This document shows positions 1 through 9,556 of a stretch of DNA of 64,000 nucleotides, one piece after another (position 1 is the stretch's first letter; each line of letters starts with the position of its first letter). The notes under the pieces were generated by a model. That model made no database searches. It was not told the DNA's origin and worked only from the letters and a program-made list of their open reading frames with translations. This DNA comes from Poecilobothrus nobilitatus (Eukaryota; Arthropoda; Insecta; Diptera; Dolichopodidae): contig OX352774.1 of NCBI GenBank assembly GCA_947095535.1, positions 173,040,200 to 173,104,199 on the forward strand. The letters run 5' to 3'. A program made the translations under genes and the position numbers.

Positions 1-443
1 TATAAAAAGTATAAAAATTGGAGGTTTCTAAATAAAATGAAAATATTTTTATATCCATATAAGGTACTCGTACTTTATTTATAAATTTTCGAATGGGAAA
101 ATATCTCTCTCGTAGACGCATTCTTGCAGGCAAAGTTTAATTTTGATAATTTCTGTAATACATTTCACCAATTATTTCATATTTTATTTTACCTAAAGTT
201 CGATTTTTATACTGAAATGCAGAAGTTCGAATTTTATACTGAATTTGCAGATCTTAATAAGGTTCCAACGTTTATAATCTAAAGGTTATCGGATAAAAAG
301 GTAATCTAATAAGAATAATATTTGAGAAATATAATCTTTATTTATTGAATTCTTTCCTTCAAAGAGCCTGAGGTTGAAACTCCGTCTAGATCATATAGAT
401 AAACAAAAAAGTAATATAGATTTTTCTTTCATAGAAGTAAATA

Positions 444-474
<31 letters not shown>

Positions 475-619
475 GACATATAATTAAAATCAAACTAGCA
501 TGTACCACTCCAATACCTCTAAAATGATACGATATAATAAAACAGTAGTAATCATCTCAAGAATAAGAGAATCTTAACATAACGTCTTCTCTACATCGAA
601 GCGTAAGGTACAAACTTAC
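1..619. other. AT-rich non-coding DNA with a (TA)n microsatellite
   Basis: No gene or recognisable element. It holds a (TA)n run at about 447-474 and otherwise unremarkable AT-rich sequence. Confidence 0.7.
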
Positions 620-681
620 CTTTCTACTGTGTAGGCCAATCCCTTGATTATAGAAACCCATCAAATAAAAAAAGATTAACA
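620..681 (-). other. Possible small coding exon (speculative)
   Basis: Read on the minus strand, a TTTCAG acceptor just above 681 is followed by 62 nt with one frame open throughout (about 20 codons, including MGFYNQGIGLHSRK), ending at AAAG followed by a consensus GTAAGT donor at 614-619. The island is richer in G+C than its surroundings. No protein family is recognised. In AT-rich DNA an acceptor-frame-donor combination of this length can arise by chance, so this is a candidate only. Confidence 0.15.
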
Positions 682-1716
682 CTGAAATTTAACAAAGCAT
701 CGAATATAAGTGCAAAAACAAACAACACCTAACAGAGTTCGATGGAAATAAATAATTGAGGCCCTATACTTCCAAAAGAAATAACGAGAAAAAAAGCAAT
801 TCTAAAAATAAAGGAATCATTAGAAGAACATCAAAATGATTAGGTCTTTGGAAGGATAATTAAATCAAATTGAGTCATAAAATTTTATTGTTGGCCATAA
901 TCATCAAAATTCCATTGACAATTATTGAATCCAAACAAAAAAATTTCAAATATATAAAAATTTTTTCTATACATCTGAATTTCTAAAATAAAAAAAAAAA
1001 CTCTAAAGTTCTTTAACGTTTCCTTTAATTAAAGCGAGGTCAGCTCGTAAAATAAATTTTCTACGTATGTACTTATGTATGTATATATTTTATACAAAAA
1101 TTTTCAAGTGCTAAAATTTATTTTATGGTTTTTTTTTTTCTGGTATGCTTCTTTTTTTGTTTACTTATTCATTTTTAGCTTTGACCTTCTTATATTCTTG
1201 GCTTCTTTTGTTTTAACAAAAAAAAAAACAACAAAAAAAAAAACCTTATAATATCATTTGTGAATATTTTTTGCGAATATAAGTTTTTTTTTTTTTTTTG
1301 TTCTTAAAAAAACAATTTTGTATCTTGTAAAATTCTTTTATTCTTTTAGACAATTCTTAACTTTTCAAAAGTAAAAAATCACTCAGTATTTTGTTTTTTG
1401 TTTTCTTGTTTTTTTTTTTTTTTTTTTTGCAAAAATGAACTTATCTTTAGTTATTTTTTAATACTTCTACATACAGCGATATAGTTAACATTTATAACAA
1501 GAATAAATTTACCTAATAATTTTATGCTTTTCTATCTTACGATTAAAAAAGAAAATAAAAATAAGCAATTAAATTTCAAAAAAATTTAAGAATATGATCT
1601 TAGATTACTAATTTTTCGTTTCGTTTGCAAAAATTTAAATCTTATAGAATAGACGCAAAATACAAACTTTTTGCACTTTATTTAGATGGAATGCATGTCA
1701 TTCAATTCAATTTAGT
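682..1716. other. AT-rich DNA with long homopolymer runs
   Basis: No gene seen. Several A and T runs occur, including a 20-base T run at about 1409-1428. Start-stop frames on either strand are short. Confidence 0.7.
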
Positions 1717-1957
1717 GGGCCTCGGTAGACTATAGTGGTTAAGAGTGTATAAAATATGTAGGGAACAGAGAGTGTATAAAATATGTAGGGAACAGAGAGT
1801 TCACACCGAGAAAGTGTGAATTCGAATACAACACAGTACGTCGTAAGAAGAATTCTACCTTACAACATTTACAGCCATGCCTGAAAAGGAAAGGCTGTGT
1901 ACTTTCTTTATCACATTTATGTGGGGCAGGGAAATAAATTAAAAAGAAGAAAAAATT
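1717..1957 (+). mobile_element. tRNA-derived SINE, copy 1 (complete-looking)
   Basis: The head GGGCCTCGGTAGACTATAGT followed by GGTTAAG resembles a tRNA 5' half with an A box, and GTGTGAATTCGAATAC further on resembles a B box. The body carries the family signature CCTGAAAAGGAAAGGCTGTG and ends in a region close to ACATTTATGTGGGGCAGGGA before an A-rich tail. The same order of blocks recurs at 43443-43667 (+), and in part at 25441-25575 (+) and 26080-26220 (-). This copy has an exact 27-bp tandem duplication at 1742-1795 that separates the A-box and B-box regions. A tRNA-like head, shared body and A-rich end indicate a SINE moved by LINE machinery. It encodes no protein; the minus-strand open frame across it is a shadow. 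Confidence 0.8.
1742..1795 (+). repeat. Exact 27-bp tandem duplication inside the SINE
   Basis: The unit beginning AGAGTGTATAAAATATGTAG occurs twice in a row without mismatch. The SINE copy at 43.4 kb has a related but irregular expansion at the same place, so this looks like a length-variable zone of the family. Confidence 0.9.
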
Positions 1958-2665
1958 ACATTTACCCAATCGGTCGCTTCTAATGTATAATGAATGAATA
2001 ACCCTAGTAAAAATTATAAAATTACTCTGAAAATATATAATATAGGCATCTCATTATACATGCTGATATAAGAATCGTTATGGAATACTTCTAAAGTCAT
2101 CCAAAAAAATTGCATATAGACATGGTTTCTTTTTCTTCAGATATTGTTGAAATTTAACCAACCAAAACTATACCGCTCTATAAAACCAGACTTTTAATAC
2201 AAATATGTAGTTTTGTTTTAGAGATAATGAGTATGGGGTAAATTGTTGGGAAAATGGAGTTTAGGAAATTTAGAATTGTCAGTAGGATGGGTAGTAAAAT
2301 TTAAAAGAAAATTTTAGAAAAAAAATGTTTACTGTATTTCCTAAATTTTATTTTAAACTTTAATTCTCTAACATAAAAAAAAAAAAATTAAATTTCCACT
2401 TCCTTTAAAAAAAAAAAATTCTAAATTTAATTAACATGAAAATTTTAAAACTAAATTTAATAAAGTACAAAATATGACAAAAATACAAAATATGACAATT
2501 TTAATACAGACCACAACATTTTTTTTATTTTTTTATTTTAATAAAATTCATTTCTATAATTTATTTCAATAATAATTTTAATGTTGAATTCAGAGATTTA
2601 TAAAAAATAAAGAAAATAACAAAAAAAAAAAAAAAATTAAAAACACGGAAAACCCACAAACTCAC
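1958..2665. other. AT-rich DNA, no gene seen
   Basis: Low-complexity sequence with A and T runs. No repeat family or coding segment recognised. Confidence 0.65.
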
Positions 2666-2701
2666 CTTGAAAAACACACCTTTCAAAAAGGGCTTTTTCA
2701 T
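2666..2701 (-). other. ATG frame ending at a consensus splice donor (speculative)
   Basis: On the minus strand an ATG in favourable insect context (ACAAAATG) opens 12 codons, MKKPFLKGVFFK, that run straight into AAG followed by GTGAGT at 2660-2665. That is the layout of a very short first coding exon. No promoter or downstream partner exon is recognised, so it may be chance. Confidence 0.1.
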
Positions 2702-3655
2702 TTTGTATTTTTATTATTTTAAGTAAACACATTTTTTTTTTACATGTTAATTAAAACCTAAAATTATTATTAAATTTTTTTTTTGCTTTAAAAATAAGAA
2801 TAATACAATAAATTTTCCTTTCAAAAACAATTTATCACAAGTCATAATTATTCACAAAAACAACCAAAAAGAAAAAAAAGAAAATAAAAAGAAAATAAAA
2901 AGAAAAACCACAAAAACATAAGGAAAATAAATAAAATCAGATAATTGAAAATATTTTTCCTTTGTTAAAAGCAAATTATGTGGTCTGCTTTTGTTTTTTT
3001 TTTTTTTTTCATTTTAATTTATTTATTTTTCCACTGGTATTTTTTAAATACAAAATAGTTATTTTATGTTAATAATAAAAAAGTGATTTTTTTTTTTTTT
3101 AAATAATTACTTTAAGTTTTAATAAAATGGCTCTTCATTTTTATTAAAAATTCATTGAAAGAATAAATCATTAAAAAAAAAAAAAAAATTAACAATCAAT
3201 CGAAAAGGGTAAAGGTTTTGACACCCAAAAAGTAAAAAGGATATCCTCCTCGAAACAATTCATCAATTTATTTATTTTTTTTTGTTTTGCTTTGGTTTTT
3301 TTATTGTTTTTTTATTTTGCTGTCAAGTGCTTTTAAGTGACGTTTAATTTAATTACAGAAAAGTAAAAAAAAAAAATTTCAAAACTTAAAATGATTGCAA
3401 AGTTAACGTTCCTTATAATAACGATAAGCTTTATAAGTAAGCAGTTTTTGTGACGTAACAACAGTATTAATGGGAAAATTAATTGATGTCAATATATATA
3501 TATATATATATATATAGGTAATTTATATATATTTATATATATATATATAATAGGTATATAGGTAATTTAAATCTGCTAACCTTTATTCAGATCAGATGTT
3601 ATAAAATGTGTATCATATACTATTTAATGAGAAGTCCCCTTTATTGTACCTTTTG
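2702..3655. other. AT-rich DNA with (TA)n and poly-A/T
   Basis: Contains a (TA)n stretch at about 3490-3550 and many homopolymers. No gene seen. Confidence 0.65.
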
Positions 3656-3659
3656 ACCG

Positions 3660-4400
3660 AATTTCGTAACTGTTTATATTAAATTTATAACTACAAAAGT
3701 TGCTACAGTTACATTTTCTACTTCAGGTAGATTACTTGAACAAAGCAAGTATAGTATAGCAGCTAGAATACTACCTAGAGCCAGACCTGCTTTTATTTCT
3801 CTTAGTATAGAATACTCTTCTTCTTGTTTAATTCTATAAATGATCTGTCAGATAAATTCGTTTCGAGTATTTGAACATATTGTAAAGGTATCAACCTTCT
3901 TAATTTAATTTATTAAACCTTCGGCACGAAAGCTTGAGCTACGCCTAGAAATATTGTAGAGCATATTTGATTATCTTCTGACGTTTTTTCTACAGTATTT
4001 GTTATTCTATGTACTTGGTCAATTATTACATATGCTTGGCTCTAAATCCAAATTGGTGATTTGGAATTAAGTTTCTATTTTCTATAATTAGCTTCAGATT
4101 TTTCCACAATAATTTTTTATAAAGTTTTAATGGCTTCCGTAGTTTTACTATCATAATAACTTCTGCCACTTCCGAAGCCTTAGGAAAATATTTCAAATTT
4201 ATTATTGCATTTATGATTTTTGTTAAAATTATTAACATTTTTTTTGAAGAATAATAAGATGGAGCTTTTCTTTTAACATTAGTGTACTTATTTCTTCACT
4301 AATTTCCTCTTGAGTAAATGAGGCTATAGTGTTTTTTTTCGGGTTACTACCACAAACCTGTATTTCTTTTAACTGCATTTCAATTACCTGTATTTCATAT
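3660..4400 (-). mobile_element. LINE reverse-transcriptase fragment, jockey-like (decayed)
   Basis: Translation of the minus strand in pieces reads in the order expected for a non-LTR reverse transcriptase. First comes a lead-in around FTQEEISEEI (about 4300). Then the frame 4238-4026 has NAIINLKYFP, AEVIMIVKLRKPL and LIPNHQFGFRAKH, matching the fingers blocks that usually read KYFPxxWKxAxVxMIxKPGK and the NQFGFR-like block. A shifted frame gives STIFLGVAQAF near 3920-3965, the motif A region normally FLDVxxAFD, and then AGLALGSILAAIL near 3760-3790, the motif B region normally AGVPQGSxLGP. The block usually containing SYRPISLL is deleted, one metal-binding Asp of motif A is lost, and the sequence ends before a Y/F-x-DD box. 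Several stops and frameshifts show it is dead. The overall motif set fits the jockey clade; the exact clade is inferred. Confidence 0.85.
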
Positions 4401-4620
4401 TATACAAAAATATATTAAGTATATAAATATTCTGTAAAAGTCGTGAATTCACTAAAGTCCCTCCTAATTCAGATTCCCACATATATACATAAATATAAAT
4501 TTTCTGTCAAAAGCGTAATACCTTGCTTTCGAATGCAATTCTAAAATCTCTCCTAATTTAGAATGAAACACAGGCAAATGAAATACAGGCAAATGAAATA
4601 CAGACAAATAAAATGGTTAA
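4401..4620 (+). repeat. Degenerate tandem duplications
   Basis: Two imperfect copies of a segment of about 100 bp containing TTCTGTaAAAGtCGT and TCYCTCCTAATTYAGA lie side by side. They are followed by a 16-bp unit, AAATGAAATACAGGCA, repeated about three times at 4566-4612. The CCCTCCTAAT motif also occurs in the hairpin element at 19.5 kb. Confidence 0.55.
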
Positions 4621-5187
4621 AACTCCAACTGTCGGTCTTAACGAGTGTACAATAGTGTTTCGTAAAGAGACGAAAGGATAATCAAACGGACAACAGGGTA
4701 AATAGAATGAAACTAAAAAGCCAATTGTATTACTAATAAAATTATTATATTTAACTAATGCGTAAAATTTAAAATTATTGGCACTGGAAATGTTTAATTA
4801 AGATATGAAAATGTAGTCTTAAATATCTGAGCGCCGATTCAAATAACTACGAGAATAAGATTTTTTAAATTTATATAATTAAGATTTGTATTTTTAAAAA
4901 CTAAAATTGTAATATTATATTTATACCTAAAAGTTTTTAAGAAACAAAAACGCTGACAATTAAAATGGCACTCAGTCTTTTTCAAAATTTATTCAGCATT
5001 TAAATTTGAACTAACATTTATAGAATTGAAATCATAATTCAAATAGAAAATGTCGGTGGAATGGAAATATAAAAATTTTTGCATTATAAAACAAAAATTA
5101 CAATAAAACATTCTCAAACTTCAATTAAAAGTCTTAATTTTAATTTATAATTCCGTTTCACCTGATAATTTCTTAAGTAGTTGTGCT
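4621..5187. other. AT-rich DNA, no gene seen
   Basis: No recognisable element or coding segment. Confidence 0.6.
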
Positions 5188-5362
5188 AGTGGTGCCAGGT
5201 CATAAAGTCATAGATCATAAAATCATATTTTATACAATTTTAAATATGAGCCATAAAGTCATATTGTAATGACCGAATATGGCTTTATGACTCATTTTAT
5301 GGCTTTATATCCCATTCAAATGAGTCGTATAGCAATATTCGTCAAAATGGCAACACCGCAAC
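5188..5362. repeat. Imperfect palindrome, MITE-like
   Basis: The segment begins GTGGTGCCAGGTCATAAAGT and ends near AAAATGGCAACACCG, so its ends are loosely inverted (GGTGcCA versus TGGCAACACC). Internally AATATGAGCCATAAAGTCAT faces ATGGCTTTATGACTCATTTT. An inverted-repeat unit of about 175 bp with no coding capacity is typical of a MITE or fold-back element. The family is not identified. Confidence 0.55.
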
Positions 5363-6220
5363 TACTCTAGTAGTCCAAATTGTACTAAGAAAAAAATCAG
5401 TACTGCTTTTCGGCTAAAAAAATGACATGCACAAATATTCTAATACACCTATGTATATATATATTTATATATATATATATATATATATATGTGTATATTG
5501 AAAATTCATACTAATTTCGACTGAATCAAGATAACTTAGATTTATAATTAGCAATATGCCGTTCAGGTTCAACTAGTTATAATAAGTGACCAAACCGTAA
5601 ATTAGTTATAAAAATGATGAAAATTATGAACAGATAAACAAAAAAAAAGGATTAACAAAAATTTTCACGGAAAAATAAAGTAAAATTTAATTTGTAAGAA
5701 ATTAAATAGATACAATTCAGAATTTAATATTTACTTTTATTTTTTTTTTGTTGTTGTGGTTGGATTTGGAAAATGAACAAATAAATTTTTTAAAATTCTA
5801 TTTTAGAATTTATGGTATATATATATATATATATATTAATCCACATTATTTAAATGTAACATACCACAATTACCACATTTCATATCTAATGCACTAATGT
5901 TATTTTATTTATGATAGTGCTGCTTTTGATATTCATTATCATTTATATTCTAAAGATTGGAAAATTCCGTAATGGTATAACGTAAAATTAGCGGAATTCA
6001 TTTTAATGATGGTAGTATAATGGTAAAGATGATAACGTCAATGGTAACAAATTATTGTGGTTATAATACAGTGGTAAAAATACAAATTGAATTGCAAATA
6101 GATTCCGACAAATAAAACAAAGAATACAAAAAAAAAAATTGAAGAGGTGAAAGGTGGTTATATTGGATCATAACAAATAAGAAATAAGATAGGTAAGATA
6201 AATAATAAATTTTTCACTAT
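5363..6220. other. AT-rich DNA with (TA)n microsatellites
   Basis: Contains (TA)n tracts near 5456-5492 and 5814-5836. No gene seen. Confidence 0.6.
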
Positions 6221-6905
6221 ATACTTTATTTTTATATCCGTTCGAATATAGTTCAAGTGTATAATAAATATCCCACTACGTTTATGACACCTTAAAGAAG
6301 ACGGGAAAGTGCGTTAAGTGCGTCTGTGTCTATCCCTCCGTCTGTGCGATAAGTCAATAGTATTGACTCAATACTAATGGCGTATAGAATTTTAAATTTT
6401 GTGCATTTTTAAGTAAATGACATGTTTCGCTGAATGAAGTCCAACCGACGGGTTGCTAGTAGCTGCTATATAACCACTTTTTTTTTATAAGAAAAAACTC
6501 ATAAGTCAGCGTACTAATTAAGCTGCACATATATTCGAAATTTTGTTAAAAGAAGTTAAGTTTTATTTCAACAATCTATGCAAAATTTCGGTCTACGGTA
6601 AAAAACTTTGGTAGCTGTAAAATTTCTATACTTATTATCTACATTGTTTTTTTAAACTAGAAATTTGAAATTGTGTAAAAGATGCGACCAAGTGAAAAAA
6701 AAACTTTGTAAAACTTCGGTAAAATAGGGTTGATTTGAGACAACGGAGTCCAGTAACTGTTATACAACTACGAAAAATTAACATAAATGTGTACTTAATA
6801 AAAATTTAGATATCTTAAATTTAGTAAAATATGGTTAATTTTTATTGAAACATCACACATATTATGTTCGTGGTGGATATACTTAGAGTTTGTACAGTCA
6901 ACTTT
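6221..6905 (+). mobile_element. DINE/Helentron-like interspersed element, diverged
   Basis: It starts with TTTATATCCGTTCGAATATA, GTTCAAGTGTATAATAAATA and CGTTTATGACACCTTAAAGA, the same order as at 18.07 kb. A decayed CCGTCTGTGCGATAAGTC block stands where the other copies have GTCCGTCCGTCCGcACGATA. Motifs related to TAGCTGCYATACAACT recur near 6462, 6613 and 6755, a spacing of 142-151 bp, matching the internal periodicity of the 18 kb and 19.8 kb copies. It has no coding capacity. The assignment to the DINE/HINE class rests on resemblance to fly repeats known to me, not on a search. Confidence 0.6.
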
Positions 6906-8620
6906 ACATATTTTCTCGTTCCCGTGCTTTTTTTCTTGGAAAATTGCTCAATTTTTATTCAATTTTTTCATTCTTTCGTTTTTTTTTTTTTTTTTTTTTT
7001 TTGTGATTAATAATTACACAGCTACAAATTTTTACACATCCTTTATTTTATATACGATAATAATGTACATTTGTATGTGTGTGTATTATTGTCGTTCTTA
7101 ATTCTAGAAAATACAAGAACAAATAGGTGATGGGATGAGATGAAGAAATAAATAGAAGAGTATGTAATAGTGTAAAACAAAATACATTAATTATGAAAAT
7201 AAAATTATATACTTACATACATATATATATACACCACACACATATTAAATATTATTAGAAAAATTGGGTATTTTTGGGATTAAAAATAAAATAGGAAAAT
7301 AATCATATGGCAAAAAAAAATGGAAAGGTAAACTTTTTTAATAAATGGTAGAAATTTGAATTGCAAATAAAGTTGCAATTTAAACAAAAATTGAATACGG
7401 AAAATAATAGAACTTCAAAAAAGGGACACTTAAATTAGTAAAGAAGGTAAGTTTATATTGAAATAGCTTTAAGGCAACAAAGAATAATAATTACACAATA
7501 AAGGACTCGTTCACATGGTTTAATTTTTATTTTGGTATTTATAACAACTTTGAGCAGTAAAACTTAAAAGTTACTTTGGGTATTTTCGAAAATTCCTTTA
7601 AAATTTTTAACCAAAATTAATATTTTCCTTATTAAAAGACCTAGATATTATTAGCCTAAACCTACACCATTGAGTCATGTCAAATTTTTAATTTGTTAAA
7701 TTGTTCTTTCTAATTCCCCATAATAAAAATAAACAGACCGCCTATCTGTTTATACCGACATTTTTATAAAATTCCTCCATCCATTTTTTCAAAATAAAAT
7801 AGAATCGACTCAAAAAAGGTAGATTAAATTGATTTGAAATGATATTCTGTTAGGTTATAATTTCTATTTTATTCCAAAAATTGTAATTGATTACGGTTTA
7901 ATATTACATTTCAATAATTTAGATCCTTTTTACATTTTGGCAAGGATATTTTTATTAATCTGGTTCTCTTTTCGATTCTTAATATTATTTTGTTGTTATT
8001 TTTACTTTGTATGCATTTTAATTAATATTAAAAAATATATGTATGTATGTATGTATGTATATAGAAAAGGTTTTAAGATTTTTCCTATACATAAAACATT
8101 CAGTAATAAATTCTAAAATATCTGAATATTAAAATTAATAAAATTAATTTGTAATTTTTTATTTATGAATATAAAATGTTGTAATCAGAATTTTGGGTTT
8201 TTGTACAAAATACAAAATGTCTGTATTGATTCTGGGGAATCATCAAAATTAATAATAAAAAAAAAATGTAATTTATAAATGATTGATTATTAAGGAGAAA
8301 TTTTTTTTTTTTGGAAAAAATAAAAAAATAAAATTTTATTAGAAATTAAGCTATCATACTATAGTTAAAAAGAATGAAAAGTTGTTAGTTGGATAAATTT
8401 TATAATCCTTTCATAAAAAACAGGTTCTTTAAACATGGTTTATTTTGGACAACAAAAAAGGATTAGTATAGGTAGTTATATAGCAAACCCATATTTTTTT
8501 TTAAAGTCCGCTAAATTAGTTTTGTGCTAAATGTATAATAATAAAAGTACAAATTCATTTTGAGATTGTTTTATACAATTAAAATAAATTCCAGTCGTTT
8601 GACATCTTTAGATTAAAAAA
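6906..8620. other. AT-rich DNA, long T run, (TATG)n microsatellite
   Basis: Holds a 24-base T run at 6979-7002, a consensus-like GTAAGT donor after AAG near 7447 with no matching acceptor, and a (TATG)n tract at about 8037-8062. No gene recognised. Confidence 0.6.
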
Positions 8621-8750
8621 CCTATGAGATAACATTTAGATAACATTTGAGATAACATTTAGAAGACTTGAGATTATATACATTTAAAAATAACCAGAGA
8701 ATATATACATTTAACCTGACTTTAGAACTTGATATATACATTTAAAAATA
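8621..8750 (+). repeat. Two interleaved minisatellites
   Basis: GATAACATTT with short linkers is repeated three times at about 8627-8660. Then ATATACATTTAAAAATA-like units occur three times up to 8750, separated by unrelated linkers. Confidence 0.65.
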
Positions 8751-8754
8751 TGGC

Positions 8755-8885
8755 TTCATCAAATTTTAAGGGGTTGTAGCTCCTAAACAAGTGGGGCTAC
8801 TTAAAAAAGTTCTACAACATTAATTTTTTAAGAGATATACCCATGTTTAAAATTTCATTGTTTTGACTTAACTCGTTGAGTTTCA
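8755..8885 (+). repeat. Family P interspersed repeat, partial copy
   Basis: GGGGTTGTAGCTCCTAAACA, then CTACAACATTAATTTTTTAA, then GTTTAAAATTTCATTG parallel the copy at 59630-59750 in the same order (GTAACTC, CACAACATTAATTTTTTTAT, GTTAAAATTTCATTGCACTG). Only the central part is present. Confidence 0.5.
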
Positions 8886-9050
8886 ACTGATGAATTCTGT
8901 TGAATATTATTGAAATGATTCAAAATTTCAGGTCCATCGGTAAACAAATATAAACAAAACAAAAATAAACTTGCATTAAGTCTCACGTGCATCACTGGGA
9001 AACTTAGATATACTTTTAGTTTTTCGATTATTTATTTTGTATTTTTTCAG

Positions 9051-9131
9051 TAGCTTATCTCTTTTTACGGTTCAGAAGAGCAACAGAGTCAAGTTCTTTG
9101 AAAATTCAAATAATAGATACATTAAGGCGAG
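9051..9131 (+). other. Candidate 81-nt symmetric exon (speculative)
   Basis: A T-rich tract ending TTTTGTATTTTTTCAG at 9050 precedes 81 nt with one frame open throughout, reading SLSLFTVQKSNRVKFFENSN then NRYIKA, and ending at GCGAG before GTAAAA. It would take one base of a codon at its start and leave two at its end, so skipping it would keep the frame. Base composition is more balanced than the flanks. A second open frame runs on to 9280 with an ATG at 9137 (MNNGNIVIENVQQNF...), so the island could instead be an unspliced relic. No family is recognised. Confidence 0.2.
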
Positions 9132-9469
9132 GTAAAATGAACAACGGCAATATTGTTATAGAAAATGTTCAACAGAATTTTGCTTCAAACTTTGTTTGTG
9201 CGTTTGACGAATGTTTTACACATGCCTATTTCGTTTTCTTCACGTACCTTCAAAACATTTATTTCGAACTCGATAGATAAATAGATATAATAGTCATGAC
9301 TCACAATACCAAATAACCTAAATATACATACACCATCCTCAGACTCCTTATACAACTTAATTTCAGTTACTGTTAAGACAAATTTGGTTTTGTTTTTATA
9401 TTTTTTACGGATTGTCCTTTTTTCATTAATTGTGTTTGCCTAAACTGTAGCTGTTGTATGAATTTGAAT

Positions 9470-9556
9470 GCAATATAGGATATATAGGATAGGAATGCAA
9501 TATAGGATTAAGGAATAGGATTATAGGAATGATATATAGGAATGCAATATAGGTTT
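9470..9556 (+). repeat. Minisatellite based on AGGAATGCAATATAGGA
   Basis: Four to five irregular units made of GCAATATAGGA and TAGGAAT blocks lie in tandem. Simple slippage array; no coding function. Confidence 0.75.
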
